A stretch of 64,000 nt of DNA from Nocardioides lijunqiniae (GTDB lineage: Bacteria > Actinomycetota > Actinomycetes > Propionibacteriales > Nocardioidaceae). The stretch's first letter is position 1. Each line of letters starts with the position of its first letter. The notes beneath the pieces were generated by a model that was not told where the DNA came from, searched no databases, and saw only the letters and a program-made list of their open reading frames with translations. The translations under genes and the position numbers were made by a program. Shown here in pieces: positions 40,774-50,430 of the stretch. The stretch covers positions 1 through 64,000 of the forward strand of contig NZ_JACJGM010000015.1 of NCBI RefSeq assembly GCF_015024225.1, written 5' to 3'.

Positions 40774-41855
40774 GCACCGAACAGCTCCCCTTCCCCGGCG
40801 TCCGCTCGGGCGTCGAGCTCGTCCCGACCAACGACCAGCCCCAGACCGGCAAGGAGTACACCTCCGACCAGGAGGTGCGCTGGTGCCCCGGCTGCGGCGA
40901 CTACGCCGTGCTCAAGGCCGTGCAGGGCTTCCTGCCCCAGCTCGGCCTGCGCCGGGAGAACATCGTCTTCGTGTCCGGGATCGGCTGCTCCAGCCGCTTC
41001 CCCTACTACCTCGACACCTACGGCATGCACTCGATCCACGGGCGCGCCCCGTCGATCGCCACCGGCATCGCCACGGCCCGCGAGGACCTGTCGGTGTGGG
41101 TCGTGACCGGAGACGGCGACGCGCTGTCGATCGGGGGCAACCACCTGATCCACGCGCTGCGCCGCAACGTCAACATGACGATCCTGCTGTTCAACAACCG
41201 GATCTACGGCCTCACCAAGGGCCAGTACTCCCCCACCTCGGAGGCCGGCAAGGTCACGAAGTCCACGCCGATGGGCTCGCTCGACCACCCGTTCAACCCG
41301 GTCTCGCTCGCGCTGGGCGCCGAGGCGTCCTTCGTCGCGCGCACGATCGACTCCGACCGCAAGCACCTCACCCACGTGCTCTCGGCGGCGGCCGCCCACC
41401 GCGGCACCTCGCTGGTCGAGATCTACCAGAACTGCCCGATCTTCAACGACGGCGCGTTCGACGCGATCAAGAGCAACGACACCAAGGCCGACGCGATCAT
41501 CCCGCTGGTTCACGGCGAGCAGATCCGCTTCGGCGTCGAAGGCTCCAAGGGCCTGATCCGCGACAGCGCCACCGGCGGCGTCAAGGCCGCCCTGGTGGCC
41601 GACGTCGCCGAGGACCAGCTCCTGGTCCACGACGCCCACAACCCCGACCCGTCGACGGCGTTCGCGATCAGCCGGCTCACCGACTCGGGCTACCTCAACC
41701 AGTCGCCGATCGGGATCTTCCGCCAGGTCGAGCGGCCCACCTACGACGACCAGGCCCGCGACCAGATCGCCACCGCCAAGGAGGGCGCCCCCGGCGACCC
41801 CCAGCAGCGCCTGGACGCCCTGATCAACTCGGGCGACACCTGGACCGTGGTCTGA
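40770..41855 (+). CDS. korB: 2-oxoacid:ferredoxin oxidoreductase beta subunit
   Basis: The thiamine-diphosphate subunit. Cys39 and Cys42 in CPGCGDY and Cys73 in SGIGCSS mark the family. The TPP/Mg motif runs from GDGDALSIGGNH (114-125) to NN at 142-143. Length is 361 residues, without the extra ferredoxin domain seen in pyruvate:ferredoxin enzymes. The GTG overlaps the korA stop as GTGA and has GGAGG 8 bases upstream. Six bases after its stop, structured element copy B begins. Confidence 0.93.
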   Translation: MSTEQLPFPGVRSGVELVPTNDQPQTGKEYTSDQEVRWCPGCGDYAVLKAVQGFLPQLGLRRENIVFVSGIGCSSRFPYYLDTYGMHSIHGRAPSIATGIATAREDLSVWVVTGDGDALSIGGNHLIHALRRNVNMTILLFNNRIYGLTKGQYSPTSEAGKVTKSTPMGSLDHPFNPVSLALGAEASFVARTIDSDRKHLTHVLSAAAAHRGTSLVEIYQNCPIFNDGAFDAIKSNDTKADAIIPLVHGEQIRFGVEGSKGLIRDSATGGVKAALVADVAEDQLLVHDAHNPDPSTAFAISRLTDSGYLNQSPIGIFRQVERPTYDDQARDQIATAKEGAPGDPQQRLDALINSGDTWTVV

Positions 41856-41861
41856 GAGCTT

Positions 41862-42350
41862 CCTCTGACTGTGTCTTCGGGTCGGACTGGGGTGCCGCGC
41901 GCTTAGCCGGTCGCGTCTCCGCGTCAAGGAGCTTCGCCCGCTTCGCGGCGGCCTTCGGCCGTCCTTGACCCGGAGCCTCTCTCGACCGGCTCGACGGCGC
42001 ACGGGGCGGACACGGCTTCGCCGCGCCGCCCGCGCAAGCGCGGCACCACACTGGTGGGGCTGGTGTGACTGGTGGTGCGTCTACCGACACTCAGCGTCGG
42101 CAGTTGGTCACTGCATCGGGCCGGCCAAGCGTGGAGAGGTCGGCGTCAGGCCCGAACTGCCGACGCTGATGACCCATAGGCAGGGCCCGCGCTGTTTGCG
42201 GGCGGCGCGGCGAAGCCGCCGCCGCCCGTGCGCCGCCACAGCAGCCCGGGAGAGGCTCGGAGTCAAGGACGGCCGAAGGCCGCCGCGAAGCGGGCGAAGC
42301 TCCTTGACGCCGAGACCCGGGCTGCTAGCGCGCGGGCCAACACCAGCCCC
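41862..42350. repeat. Structured intergenic element, copy B (interrupted by copy C)
   Basis: Homologous to 9849-10176; from 42055 on I count about 14 mismatches in roughly 275 aligned bases (by eye). The same parts are present: 15-bp arms 42091-42105/42155-42169, P1 42184-42192/42330-42338, P3 42240-42250/42316-42326, P4 42256-42269/42301-42314, P5 42270-42274/42278-42282. Between the conserved left end (41862-41890) and the rest lies an inserted ~160-bp block, copy C, absent from the continuous sequence of copy A near 9880. Located between convergent genes. Confidence 0.85.
41891..42047 (-). repeat. Structured element, copy C (inverted, partial, nested in copy B)
   Basis: In reverse orientation this block repeats only part 2 of the element. 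Stems: P1 41892-41900/42038-42046, P3 41905-41913/41983-41991, P4 41917-41930/41962-41975, P5 41949-41953/41957-41961. P1, P3 and P4 have different bases from copies A and B, yet remain paired. The hairpin loops and the GCGAAGC heptamers are kept. Confidence 0.8.
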
Positions 42351-42368
42351 CCCCACCGTCCAGAAATG

Positions 42369-42404
42369 CGACCAGGGCCCAGCCGAACGGCTGGGCCCTG
42401 GTCG
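42369..42404. terminator. Strong terminator hairpin
   Basis: A perfect 16-bp stem (42369-42384 with 42389-42404) and a 4-base loop. It starts 16 bp past the stop of the minus-strand gene at 42420 and is followed by CATTTC on that strand. Confidence 0.85.
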
Positions 42405-42419
42405 GGTGTGGCGTGTCGA

Positions 42420-42863
42420 TCAGGCGCGGACGATGCGACCGATGTAGACGTTGGTGTTGCGGTAGCGCTTGTTGCTGGGCACGGCGATGCGGAAGTGCGT
42501 GCCGATCTTGCCGCCGAACGTCATGCGGAAGGCGCCCGTGCGCGACGTGCGGTCCTTCTTGTAGGTCTTGTAGGGGCCGCCGCGACGGTTGGCCTTCTGC
42601 AGGATGACCTTGCCGCGGAAGGTGACGACCTTGCCCTTCACGACGAACGTGTTGCGGGAGATCTTGCCGGCCTTCGAGATCCGGACGTCGTGCTTGGGCT
42701 TGGCACGGGCAGCGGTCGCGGCCGGAGCCTCGGCCGAGGCACCCTTGGTGCTGATGGTCTTGTTGCTGACGCCCTCGGCGGCGGAGGCCGAGCCGACGGA
42801 CAGCGATGCACCCAGCATCACCAGGACGGCGATGAGGGCAGTGATGAGGCGGGTGGGCCGCAT
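42420..42863 (-). CDS. Small secreted basic protein
   Basis: Function unknown. The signal peptide covers about residues 1-29 (TALIAVLVMLGASLSVGSA). The mature part is strongly basic, about 118 residues, with the beta-sandwich style seen in actinobacterial surface repeat proteins: GKVVTFRGKVILQK, GPYKTYKKDRTSRTGAFRM and a final YRNTNVYIGRIVRA. The ATG at 42863 has AGGAG 7 bases upstream; the open frame further upstream is unsupported. A -10-like TATAGG lies near 42899. It may act at the cell surface; that is inference. Confidence 0.8.
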   Translation of the reverse strand: MRPTRLITALIAVLVMLGASLSVGSASAAEGVSNKTISTKGASAEAPAATAARAKPKHDVRISKAGKISRNTFVVKGKVVTFRGKVILQKANRRGGPYKTYKKDRTSRTGAFRMTFGGKIGTHFRIAVPSNKRYRNTNVYIGRIVRA

Positions 42864-42963
42864 GGGTTCTCCTAGGTAATGGGGAATGGCGCCCCCTATA
42901 CCTATCCCAGCGGCCCCCCGCTCAAACACGCGGGTGGGGTGAGTTTCCCACCATGTGCCCAGG

Positions 42964-45195
42964 TCAGCGCACCCGCTTGGTGTTGGAGGTGTCCGCGACC
43001 GACTTGCCGGAGGCCCGGACCTCGGCGACGTACGCCGTGGCGCGGCCCCGGTTGCGGTCCTTGGCCGTGATGCGCACGGTGCCGGTGGCGTCGAGCTTGC
43101 GCGTGGCGACGGCGACCCGCTTGCCCTTGACGACGCGGTAGAACGTGACGCGGGCCCCGGAGGCGGCCTTGCCCGCCCTCACGGTCAGCACGTCGGCGGC
43201 GCGGCCGTTGCTGGCGCCGGCCAGCCGGGCGTTGACCGGCGCACCGAAGGTGACGACGTCGCTGAGGGTGCGCAGGCGCAGGCCGTCGCTGACCTGGGCG
43301 GTGATCCGCGCCCTGCCGACCGCGCCGCCGACGAAGGTGTAGAAGGCCCGGCCCTGGGCGTTGGTGACCCGCTTGGCGCGCGGCTCACCGCTCCCTGCGG
43401 CGTCGGGGCCGGCGCGGAAGAAGTCCACGGTGTAGCCGCGGACCGGGTTGCCCCGCTGGTCGAGCACCCGCACGGTCTGGGTGACCGCGCTCCCGACCGC
43501 CACCACGCCGGGGGCGGAGGACTCGATGGCGAACCTCGAGCGGGTGAAGTCGAGCTCGTAGAACGCCGCGGTGGCGCTGCCGGTCACCAGCGACGACGAG
43601 CCGGGGCTGGCGTTGCCGGCGGCGTCGTCGTAGAGGTACGTCGGCGCGTCCCAGGTGCCGGTGAGCTTGATGGCGCCGGGCTGGAAGGAGACGAGCCACA
43701 GGTCGCCCTTGCGGTCGAAGTCGGAGGTGACGAAGTCCTCGCTGTAGTCGAAGTTGTCCGTGTCGCCGCTGTAGTCGATCGGCACGCTCTGCTCGGCCAC
43801 GGGGTTGCCGAACTGGTCGAGCGTGAAGACGTCGTAGTAGGCGCGGTTGCCCTCGAGGGCCGGGTTGACCGCCGCGTCCTGCTCGCTCGCCGGGGAGAGC
43901 ACGATCTTGACCTCGCCGCCGTTCAGGGCGAAGGCGGTGTCCCAGTCGGCCTCCGCCTCGCGGGTGCGGTCGCCGGCCGTGGCCGTGACGGTCGCGGTGA
44001 CGAGCCCGTCGTCGTCGAAGCCGGGGTCGCGCTCGATGCCGGTCGCGAAGGGGACCTCCCCGTTCGCGTCGGTGAGTCCCGACAGCGACGTGCCGAGCGA
44101 CTCGAGGTTGCCGGCCGGGTCGCCCGGGACCGAGGGGAGCTCCTCGCTGCCGGTGGTGAAGAAGCCCTTGTCGATGTCCAGGGCGTAGACCTGGCCGACG
44201 ACCGGGTCGCGGTCGGTGTCGCCGTCGCCCTGGACGCCCGGCTGGGTGCCGTCGGCGTCGAAGGTGTCGTCGGGGGCGGTCACGAGCAGCTGGCTGGACA
44301 GCGGCAGCCCGGGGGTGCTGGCGCCGAGGTCGCCGATCGCCATCGTGGCGCCGGCCGGCAGCGTCTCGCTGACCAGGTCGAGGTCGACGGTCACGTCGGC
44401 GTCGGCGTCGCCGACGTCGGGGGTGGTGCCGGTCGCCGCGAGGACCGAGCCGCCGAGCTCGGTGCCCTGACCGTCCTCGGCGGGGTCGCTGAGCGTGACG
44501 GCGAAGCCGCCGTCGGCGTCGGTGGTCACCGCGCGGGACGTCACGAGCGTCCCGGACGGCGGGTCCTCCAGGAAGCCGGCGTCGGCGACGGGGTCGTTGC
44601 CCGCCGTCCCGCGGGTCAGCTCGAGGTCGACGACGCGGCCGGCCAGGCCGGTGCCGTCCTCGAGCTCGAGGCTGCCCGCGACCGGGGTGTCCTTGCCCGC
44701 GGGCGCCTGCAGGGGGCTGTCGTCAAGGACGACCTGCGCCTCGCCGGCCTTGACCGTGAGGACGGTGGACATGGCGGCCTCGGGCCCGGTGACGGGCCCG
44801 GCGCCGAGCCCGGCGGTCAGGACGTAGGTGCCGGACTCCTGGGTCGGGAGGGGCACGACGAACTCTCCGAGGGTGTCGACGGTCTGCACGTCCGTGCCCG
44901 TCGCCGGCACGCGGACGGTGGCGGGGGACCCGTCGAACGGCGTGACGGTCCAGTAGTACTCGAGGTCCTGGGCGTCGTCGATGTCCACGGGGCCGAGGGA
45001 GTCGGTGAGGGTGACGGTGATGTCATCGGGGTCGTGCTCGTCGAGGTCGAAGGCCAGTCCGTCCTCGGAGGCGCCGATCAGCTTCAGGTCCCCCGGAGCG
45101 GCCGTGGCGGCGGGTCCGAGGAGGGCGGCCCCCGACGTCACGAGAGCCGTGACGGCGGAGAGGGCGAGGCCCCGCTTGATGCCGGTGGTGTTCAT
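42964..45195 (-). CDS. Secreted multi-domain beta-sandwich (Ig-like) protein
   Basis: A 743-residue exported protein, function unknown. The signal peptide is about residues 1-32 (LALSAVTALVTSGAALLG). Several Ig-like units of ~100 residues are suggested. The clearest is near the C-terminus (VTQTVRVLDQRGNPVRGY ... NAQGRAFYTF), a Big_1-type pattern. Earlier units carry DANGEVPFATG- and DADGGFAVTL-type turns. The end is basic (ARKLDATGTVRITAKD-like). No LPXTG is seen. The ATG at 45195 has AAGGAC 5-6 bases upstream. Between it and rarD (45196-45362) I see no gene. Confidence 0.8.
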   Translation of the reverse strand: MNTTGIKRGLALSAVTALVTSGAALLGPAATAAPGDLKLIGASEDGLAFDLDEHDPDDITVTLTDSLGPVDIDDAQDLEYYWTVTPFDGSPATVRVPATGTDVQTVDTLGEFVVPLPTQESGTYVLTAGLGAGPVTGPEAAMSTVLTVKAGEAQVVLDDSPLQAPAGKDTPVAGSLELEDGTGLAGRVVDLELTRGTAGNDPVADAGFLEDPPSGTLVTSRAVTTDADGGFAVTLSDPAEDGQGTELGGSVLAATGTTPDVGDADADVTVDLDLVSETLPAGATMAIGDLGASTPGLPLSSQLLVTAPDDTFDADGTQPGVQGDGDTDRDPVVGQVYALDIDKGFFTTGSEELPSVPGDPAGNLESLGTSLSGLTDANGEVPFATGIERDPGFDDDGLVTATVTATAGDRTREAEADWDTAFALNGGEVKIVLSPASEQDAAVNPALEGNRAYYDVFTLDQFGNPVAEQSVPIDYSGDTDNFDYSEDFVTSDFDRKGDLWLVSFQPGAIKLTGTWDAPTYLYDDAAGNASPGSSSLVTGSATAAFYELDFTRSRFAIESSAPGVVAVGSAVTQTVRVLDQRGNPVRGYTVDFFRAGPDAAGSGEPRAKRVTNAQGRAFYTFVGGAVGRARITAQVSDGLRLRTLSDVVTFGAPVNARLAGASNGRAADVLTVRAGKAASGARVTFYRVVKGKRVAVATRKLDATGTVRITAKDRNRGRATAYVAEVRASGKSVADTSNTKRVR

Positions 45196-45350
45196 GTTGT
45201 CCTTAGCAGTCGAGAAGAGTGAGGACGTCGTCCACCAGCGCGCAGGGTTCTGGGCCGTCCTGGACAACCTAGGCAGGGGCCAGCCCCGTGCGCAGTTGTT
45301 TGGGATAACTGCTGTCGCGGCCCCGGCCGGGCAGCGGTCGCACCCGTCAC

Positions 45351-45362
45351 TAGGGTGAGCCC
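45351..45362 (+). promoter_or_regulatory. Leaderless promoter of rarD
   Basis: TAGGGT (45351-45356) is followed by six bases and the GTG at 45363. Confidence 0.5.
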
Positions 45363-46274
45363 GTGGCTGAGTCGAGGAAGGGGCTGCTCCTCGGCGTCGC
45401 CGCCTACCTGATGTGGGGCGCCTTCCCGCTCTACTGGCCGCTGCTGGAGCCCGCCGGCGCGCTGGAGATCCTCTCGCACCGGATCCTGTGGTCGCTGGCG
45501 ACGATGGGGCTGCTGGTCCTCGCGCTGCGACGCGGCTCCCGGGTGCGCGCGCTCGCGCGCGACCGGCGCGTCCTCGCCCTGCTCGTGGTGTCCGCGGCCG
45601 CGGTGACGGTCAACTGGGCGATGTACATCTGGGGCGTCAACAACGGCAGGGTCGTGGAGACCTCGCTGGGCTACTTCATCAACCCCCTGGTGACGGTCCT
45701 GATGGGCGTGCTGCTGCTCGGCGAGCGGCTGCGGCGGCCGCAGTGGCTGGCGCTGGGGGTCGGCCTGGTCGCCGTGCTCGTGCTCAGCTGGGACTACGGG
45801 CGGCTGCCCTGGGTGGCGCTGGTGCTGGCGTTCAGCTTCGGCACCTACGGCCTGGCCAAGAAGACCGCCGGCGTCGGGGCGATCGAGGGGCTGATGGCCG
45901 AGACCACGCTGATCGCCCCCTTCGCCGCGGCGTACGTCGCCTGGCTGGGCGCGACCGGGGGCGCCGACTTCGGCGCCCACGGCGCGCAGCACGCCCTGCT
46001 GCTGACCACCACCGGGGTGGTGACCGCCGTGCCGCTGCTGTGCTTCGGCGCCGCCGCGACGCGGATCCCCCTGGTGTCGCTGGGCCTGCTGCAGTACCTC
46101 GCGCCCGTGCTGCAGTTCGGGCTGGGCGTCTTCTGGTTCCACGAGGAGATGCCGCCCGGCCGCTGGGCGGGCTTCGTCCTGGTCTGGGTCGCGCTCACGG
46201 TCTTCACCGTGGACGCGCTGCGCCACCGCAGGCGCCAGCTGACGCTCGCTGCCCATGCCTCGGGCGGCTCGTAG
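45363..46274 (+). CDS. rarD: EamA family transporter, RarD type
   Basis: A ten-span drug/metabolite-superfamily membrane protein of 303 residues; RarD members are uncharacterised permeases first linked to chloramphenicol sensitivity. Family landmarks are YLMWGAFPLYWPLL at the N-terminus, EILSHRILWS, the WGVNNGRVVETSLGYFINPL loop and GLLQYLAPVLQFGLGVFWFHE in the second half. The GTG start is defined by a leaderless promoter. It converges on the polyprenyl synthase gene with an 18-bp gap and no clear terminator. Confidence 0.88.
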   Translation: MAESRKGLLLGVAAYLMWGAFPLYWPLLEPAGALEILSHRILWSLATMGLLVLALRRGSRVRALARDRRVLALLVVSAAAVTVNWAMYIWGVNNGRVVETSLGYFINPLVTVLMGVLLLGERLRRPQWLALGVGLVAVLVLSWDYGRLPWVALVLAFSFGTYGLAKKTAGVGAIEGLMAETTLIAPFAAAYVAWLGATGGADFGAHGAQHALLLTTTGVVTAVPLLCFGAAATRIPLVSLGLLQYLAPVLQFGLGVFWFHEEMPPGRWAGFVLVWVALTVFTVDALRHRRRQLTLAAHASGGS

Positions 46275-46292
46275 CGGGTCGGGCCCGAGGCC

Positions 46293-47300
46293 TCAGGCGG
46301 AGCGGACCGCCACGACGTCGGCGAAGGCCTCGAGCGCCGTGCGCACCGAGCCCTCGGGCAGCGCCACGAGCAGGGCCTTGGCCTCCTCGGCGCGGGCGAC
46401 GACGTAGGCCTGGGCCTCCTGCATGGCCGGGTGCTTGCGGAGCAGGTCGAGCGCCTCGGCGTGCAGGGAGTCGTCGGTGAGGTCGGCGTCGAGGAGCTGC
46501 AGCAGGCGCGCGTCGGCGGGGTCGGTGGAGGCGCGGGCCATGAGCACGGGCAGCGTCGGCACCCCCTCGCGCAGGTCGGTGCCCGGGGTCTTGCCGGACT
46601 CCACGGACTCGGAGGCGACGTCGAGGATGTCGTCGGAGAGCTGGAAGGCCGCGCCGACGATCTCGCCGTAGGCCGTCAGCGCCTCCTCGACCTCGGCGCT
46701 CGCGCCGCCGAAGCGGGCGCCGTAGCGCGCGGAGGTCGCGATCAGCGAGCCGGTCTTGCCGGCGACCACGTCGAGGTAGTGCTGGAGCGGGTCGTCGTCG
46801 GGACCCGGCGCGACGGTCTCGAGGATCTGTCCCTCGACCAGGCGGGTGAAGGTCTCGGCCTGGATGCGGACCGCGTCGGCGCCCAGCCGCGCCGTGAGCT
46901 CGGAGGACTTCGCGAACAGGAAGTCGCCGGTGAGGATCGCGACGTGGTTGTCGAAGCGGGAGTTGGCCGAGTCGGCGCCCCGGCGCAGCGACGCCTCGTC
47001 CATCACGTCGTCGTGGTAGAGCGAGCCCACGTGGGTGATCTCGACGACGCACGCCGCGGTGACCACCTCCTCGGACGCCGCGCGGTGCCCCGCCTCGGCG
47101 GCCAGCAGCACCAGCAGCGGCCGGAACCGCTTGCCGCCCGCGGAGAGCAGGTGGCGCGCCGCCTCGGTGACGTACGGCGCCCGGCTCTGCGCGTGCTCGA
47201 AGAGGGCTGTCTCCACCACCGCCATCCGCTCGCGGAGGCGTGCGGCCAGCCCCTCGTCACTGATGGGGAGCGCCAGCTCCGGGGCGGGGATCGAGCTCAC
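46293..47300 (-). CDS. Polyprenyl (long-chain) diphosphate synthase
   Basis: An all-trans prenyltransferase that extends an allylic diphosphate with IPP, probably making the menaquinone side chain. Motifs: GGKRFRP (55-61), first Asp-rich DDVMD (97-101), GDFLFAKS and second Asp-rich DDILD (223-227). The residue five places before the first motif is Gly, as in long-chain enzymes. The GTG overlaps the nuoN stop as GTGA, so it is made with complex I. Length is 335 residues. Chain length cannot be set from sequence. Confidence 0.9.
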   Translation of the reverse strand: MSSIPAPELALPISDEGLAARLRERMAVVETALFEHAQSRAPYVTEAARHLLSAGGKRFRPLLVLLAAEAGHRAASEEVVTAACVVEITHVGSLYHDDVMDEASLRRGADSANSRFDNHVAILTGDFLFAKSSELTARLGADAVRIQAETFTRLVEGQILETVAPGPDDDPLQHYLDVVAGKTGSLIATSARYGARFGGASAEVEEALTAYGEIVGAAFQLSDDILDVASESVESGKTPGTDLREGVPTLPVLMARASTDPADARLLQLLDADLTDDSLHAEALDLLRKHPAMQEAQAYVVARAEEAKALLVALPEGSVRTALEAFADVVAVRSA

Positions 47301-48886
47301 CTGATGAAGTCTCCCGCATGGGTCACGAGATCGAGCACCGGCCCCGGTACGACGCCGAGCACCAGGGTGCCCGCGGCGCAGACGGCGATGGTCACCGTCG
47401 TCAGCGGGGACGCCGCGGTCACCGCGGCGACCTCGTCCTCCGGCTCCGAGAAGAACATCAGGCGGATGTGCCGGATGTAGAAGTAGACCGCCACGATGCT
47501 GGCCACGATCGCCACGGCGACGACCGGCCACGCGCCGGCCGACATCGCGACCGTGAAGACCGCCCACTTGCCGACGAAGCCCGCCGTCAGCGGGATGCCC
47601 GCCATGGAGAGCAGGAAGAACGCGAACGCCCCGGCCACCCACGGCGAGCGGCGGCCCAGGCCGGCCCAGCGCGGGAACGACGTCGCCTCGCCGCCGGAGT
47701 CGCGCACGAGCGTCACCACCGCGAAGGCGCCGACGGTCGCGAAGCCGTAGGTGGTGAGGTAGAAGAGCACGGCCTCCAGCGAGGTGACCTGGCCGTCCGC
47801 CAGCTCCCCGCTCGCCTGCGCGCCGAGGACGCCGGTGAGCAGGAACCCCGTGTGGGAGATGGCCGAGTAGGCGAGCATCCGCTTCACGTCGGTCTGCACG
47901 ATGGCCAGCACGGCGCCGACGAGCATCGTGAGGATCGCGATGACCCACATCATCGGCTGCCAGGTCCAGCGGTCGGAGCCGAAGGCGACGTAGAACAGGC
48001 GCAGCAGTGCACCGAACGCCGCGACCTTCGTGCAGGCCGCCATGAACGCGGTGACCGCGGTCGGGGCGCCCTGGTAGACGTCGGGGGTCCAGCTGTGGAA
48101 CGGCGCGGCGCCGACCTTGAAGAGCAGGCCCACGGCGAGCATGCCCATGCCGATCAGCAGCAGGGACTCGTTGCCGACGTCGTTGCGCACGGCCTCGTTG
48201 ATCTCGGCGAGCTGCATCGAGCCGGCGAAGCCGTAGACGAGCGCGACGCCGTAGAGGAAGAAGCCGGAGGAGAACGCACCGAGCAGGAAGTACTTCAGCG
48301 CCGCCTCCTGGCTCAGCAGGCGACGACGTCGGGCGAGGCCGCAGAGCAGGTAGAGGGGCAGGGAGAGCACCTCGAGCGCGACGAACATCGTCAGCAGGTC
48401 GTTGGACGCCGGGAAGAGCATCATGCCGCCGACGGCGAACATCAGGAGCGGGTAGACCTCGGTGTGGTCCAGCCCGCGGGTCGACGCCTGGCGCTCGGCC
48501 TCGGTGCCGGGGAGCGCGGCGGCCTGGCCGGCGAAGGCCGAGACCCCGCCCTCGAGGCGGCGCTCGGCGAACAGGGCGACACCGGCGATCGCGAAGAGCA
48601 GGACCAGGCCCCACAGGTAGACCGTGGGCCCGTCGATGACGATCGTGCCGCTGGCGGCGAGCAGGCCGCGCGCCTCGCCGCTGCCGCGCTCGGTGAGGTC
48701 GGTGGCGACCCACACCGTCACGGCGAGGGCGGCGACCAGGCCGAGCCCGGCCACCACGACCTGCACCAGGTGGCGCCGGGCGCGCGGCAGGAAGCCCTCG
48801 ACGATGACGCCGAGGCAGGCCGCTGCGAAGACGATGAGCATCGGGGAGAGCTCGAAGTACTGGAGCGTGGGCTTGACGAACTCCAT
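47297..48886 (-). CDS. nuoN: NADH-quinone oxidoreductase subunit N
   Basis: An antiporter-like membrane subunit of complex I with about 14 spans in 529 residues; one of the proton-translocating channels. Expected charged residues lie within spans, such as the Lys in FLLGAFSSGFFLYG flank ALKYF and in VGAAPFHSWTPDVYQG. The ATG overlaps the nuoM stop by one base (TGATG), and its stop overlaps the polyprenyl synthase start by four. Confidence 0.95.
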   Translation of the reverse strand: MEFVKPTLQYFELSPMLIVFAAACLGVIVEGFLPRARRHLVQVVVAGLGLVAALAVTVWVATDLTERGSGEARGLLAASGTIVIDGPTVYLWGLVLLFAIAGVALFAERRLEGGVSAFAGQAAALPGTEAERQASTRGLDHTEVYPLLMFAVGGMMLFPASNDLLTMFVALEVLSLPLYLLCGLARRRRLLSQEAALKYFLLGAFSSGFFLYGVALVYGFAGSMQLAEINEAVRNDVGNESLLLIGMGMLAVGLLFKVGAAPFHSWTPDVYQGAPTAVTAFMAACTKVAAFGALLRLFYVAFGSDRWTWQPMMWVIAILTMLVGAVLAIVQTDVKRMLAYSAISHTGFLLTGVLGAQASGELADGQVTSLEAVLFYLTTYGFATVGAFAVVTLVRDSGGEATSFPRWAGLGRRSPWVAGAFAFFLLSMAGIPLTAGFVGKWAVFTVAMSAGAWPVVAVAIVASIVAVYFYIRHIRLMFFSEPEDEVAAVTAASPLTTVTIAVCAAGTLVLGVVPGPVLDLVTHAGDFIR

Positions 48887-50430
48887 CAGTGCTCGCCCCC
48901 TTCCTCGGTCGCGGCATGGTCCGGCACGGAGTCGGCCGGTACGTCGGGCTCGTCGTCGCTGACCCCCACGTGGGTGAGCAGCGTCTCGACGGTGGGGTTG
49001 GCCACGTCGAGCAGCGGCATCGGGTAGAAGCCGAACAGCACGAGCGCCAGCATCAGCGGGGCGACCGCGCCGACCTCACGCCGGTCCAGGTCGGGCGTGC
49101 CCTCGTGCTCGGGGAGCCCGGGGCCGGTGAAGACCCGCTGGTACATCCAGAGCACGTAGATCGCCGCCAGCACGATGCCGGTCACCGCGACGGCGCCGAC
49201 GTACCAGGCGTAGTCGAAGGCCGAGAGCAGCACCAGGAACTCCGACACGAACGGGCTCAGGCCGGGGAGGCCGAGGGTCGCCAGGCCGGCGACCAGGAAC
49301 AGCCCCGCCAGCACCGGGGTGACCTTCTCGAGGCCGCCCATCTGGCTGATCAGGCTGGTCCCGCGACGGCGGATCAGGTAGCCCGCGAGCAGGAACAGCG
49401 CGGCCGTCCCGAGCCCGTGGTTGACCATGTAGAGGATCGCGCCGGAGCCGCCCTGGGTGGTCATGGCGAAGACGCCGATGGTGATGAAGCCGAAGTGGCT
49501 CAGGGACGTGAGGCCGATCAGGCGAAGGACGTCGTCCTGGCCGATCGCGACGAGCGCGCCGTAGACGATCGAGATCAGGGCGAGCACCATCACCAGCGGC
49601 GTGGCCCACTGCGAGGCCTCGGGGAAGATCCCGAGGCAGAAGCGCAGCATGCCGAAGGTGCCGATCTTGTCGAGCACGCAGACCAGCAGCACGCTGACGC
49701 CGGGCGTCGCCTTCTCCGTGGTGTCGGCGAGCCAGGTGTGCACCGGGAACAGCGGCGCCTTGATCGCGAAGGCGATGAAGAAGCCGGCGAACAGCCAGCG
49801 TCCGGCCTCGGTGGAGATGTCGAGCTCGGTCAGGTCCGAGAGCAGGTACGACGGGCTGCCCTGCTGCGCGGAGACGACGTACAGGCCGATGACCGCGGCG
49901 AGCAGGATCAGGCCGCCCGCGAGCTGGAACATCAGGAACTTCACGGCCGCCGCACCCCGCCCGGCCCGGCCGTAGCCGCCGATCAGGAAGTAGGCCGGGA
50001 TGAGCGTGGCCTCGAAGACGACGTAGAAGAGGAAGACGTCGGTCGCGCAGAACACCGCGAGCGAGAGGCCCTCGAGGGCCAGCGCCCACGCGAAGAACGC
50101 CCGGGTGTTCCCGTCGTCGCCGTCGAACCAGCCGGCCACCAGCACGATCGGCACGAGGACGACGGTCAGCAGGACCATCAGCAGGCCGAGCCCGTCGACG
50201 CCGAGGGCGTAGTGGACGCCGAACGCCTCGATCCAGCTGTGCTGCTCCTCGAGCTGCATGCCGCCGGAGTCGAGGTCGAACTGCAGGGCCACCGCGACCC
50301 CGAGCGCGAGCGTGAGCAGGGCGACGCCGACCGCGGCCGTCTTGGTGACGGCGGCGGGCGCGAAGCCCACGACCACCGCACCCACGAGGGGGGCGAGGAT
50401 CAGCAGGGTGAGCCAGGGGAACTCGTTCAT
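48886..50430 (-). CDS. nuoM: NADH-quinone oxidoreductase subunit M
   Basis: The second antiporter-like subunit of complex I, 514 residues and ~14 spans. [16 protein letters not shown] contains the essential glutamate, and [20 protein letters not shown] is the conserved NuoM block with channel lysine and histidine. A hydrophilic acidic tail (~25 residues) closes the protein. The ATG overlaps nuoL by four bases. Confidence 0.95.
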   Translation of the reverse strand: MNEFPWLTLLILAPLVGAVVVGFAPAAVTKTAAVGVALLTLALGVAVALQFDLDSGGMQLEEQHSWIEAFGVHYALGVDGLGLLMVLLTVVLVPIVLVAGWFDGDDGNTRAFFAWALALEGLSLAVFCATDVFLFYVVFEATLIPAYFLIGGYGRAGRGAAAVKFLMFQLAGGLILLAAVIGLYVVSAQQGSPSYLLSDLTELDISTEAGRWLFAGFFIAFAIKAPLFPVHTWLADTTEKATPGVSVLLVCVLDKIGTFGMLRFCLGIFPEASQWATPLVMVLALISIVYGALVAIGQDDVLRLIGLTSLSHFGFITIGVFAMTTQGGSGAILYMVNHGLGTAALFLLAGYLIRRRGTSLISQMGGLEKVTPVLAGLFLVAGLATLGLPGLSPFVSEFLVLLSAFDYAWYVGAVAVTGIVLAAIYVLWMYQRVFTGPGLPEHEGTPDLDRREVGAVAPLMLALVLFGFYPMPLLDVANPTVETLLTHVGVSDDEPDVPADSVPDHAATEEGGEH

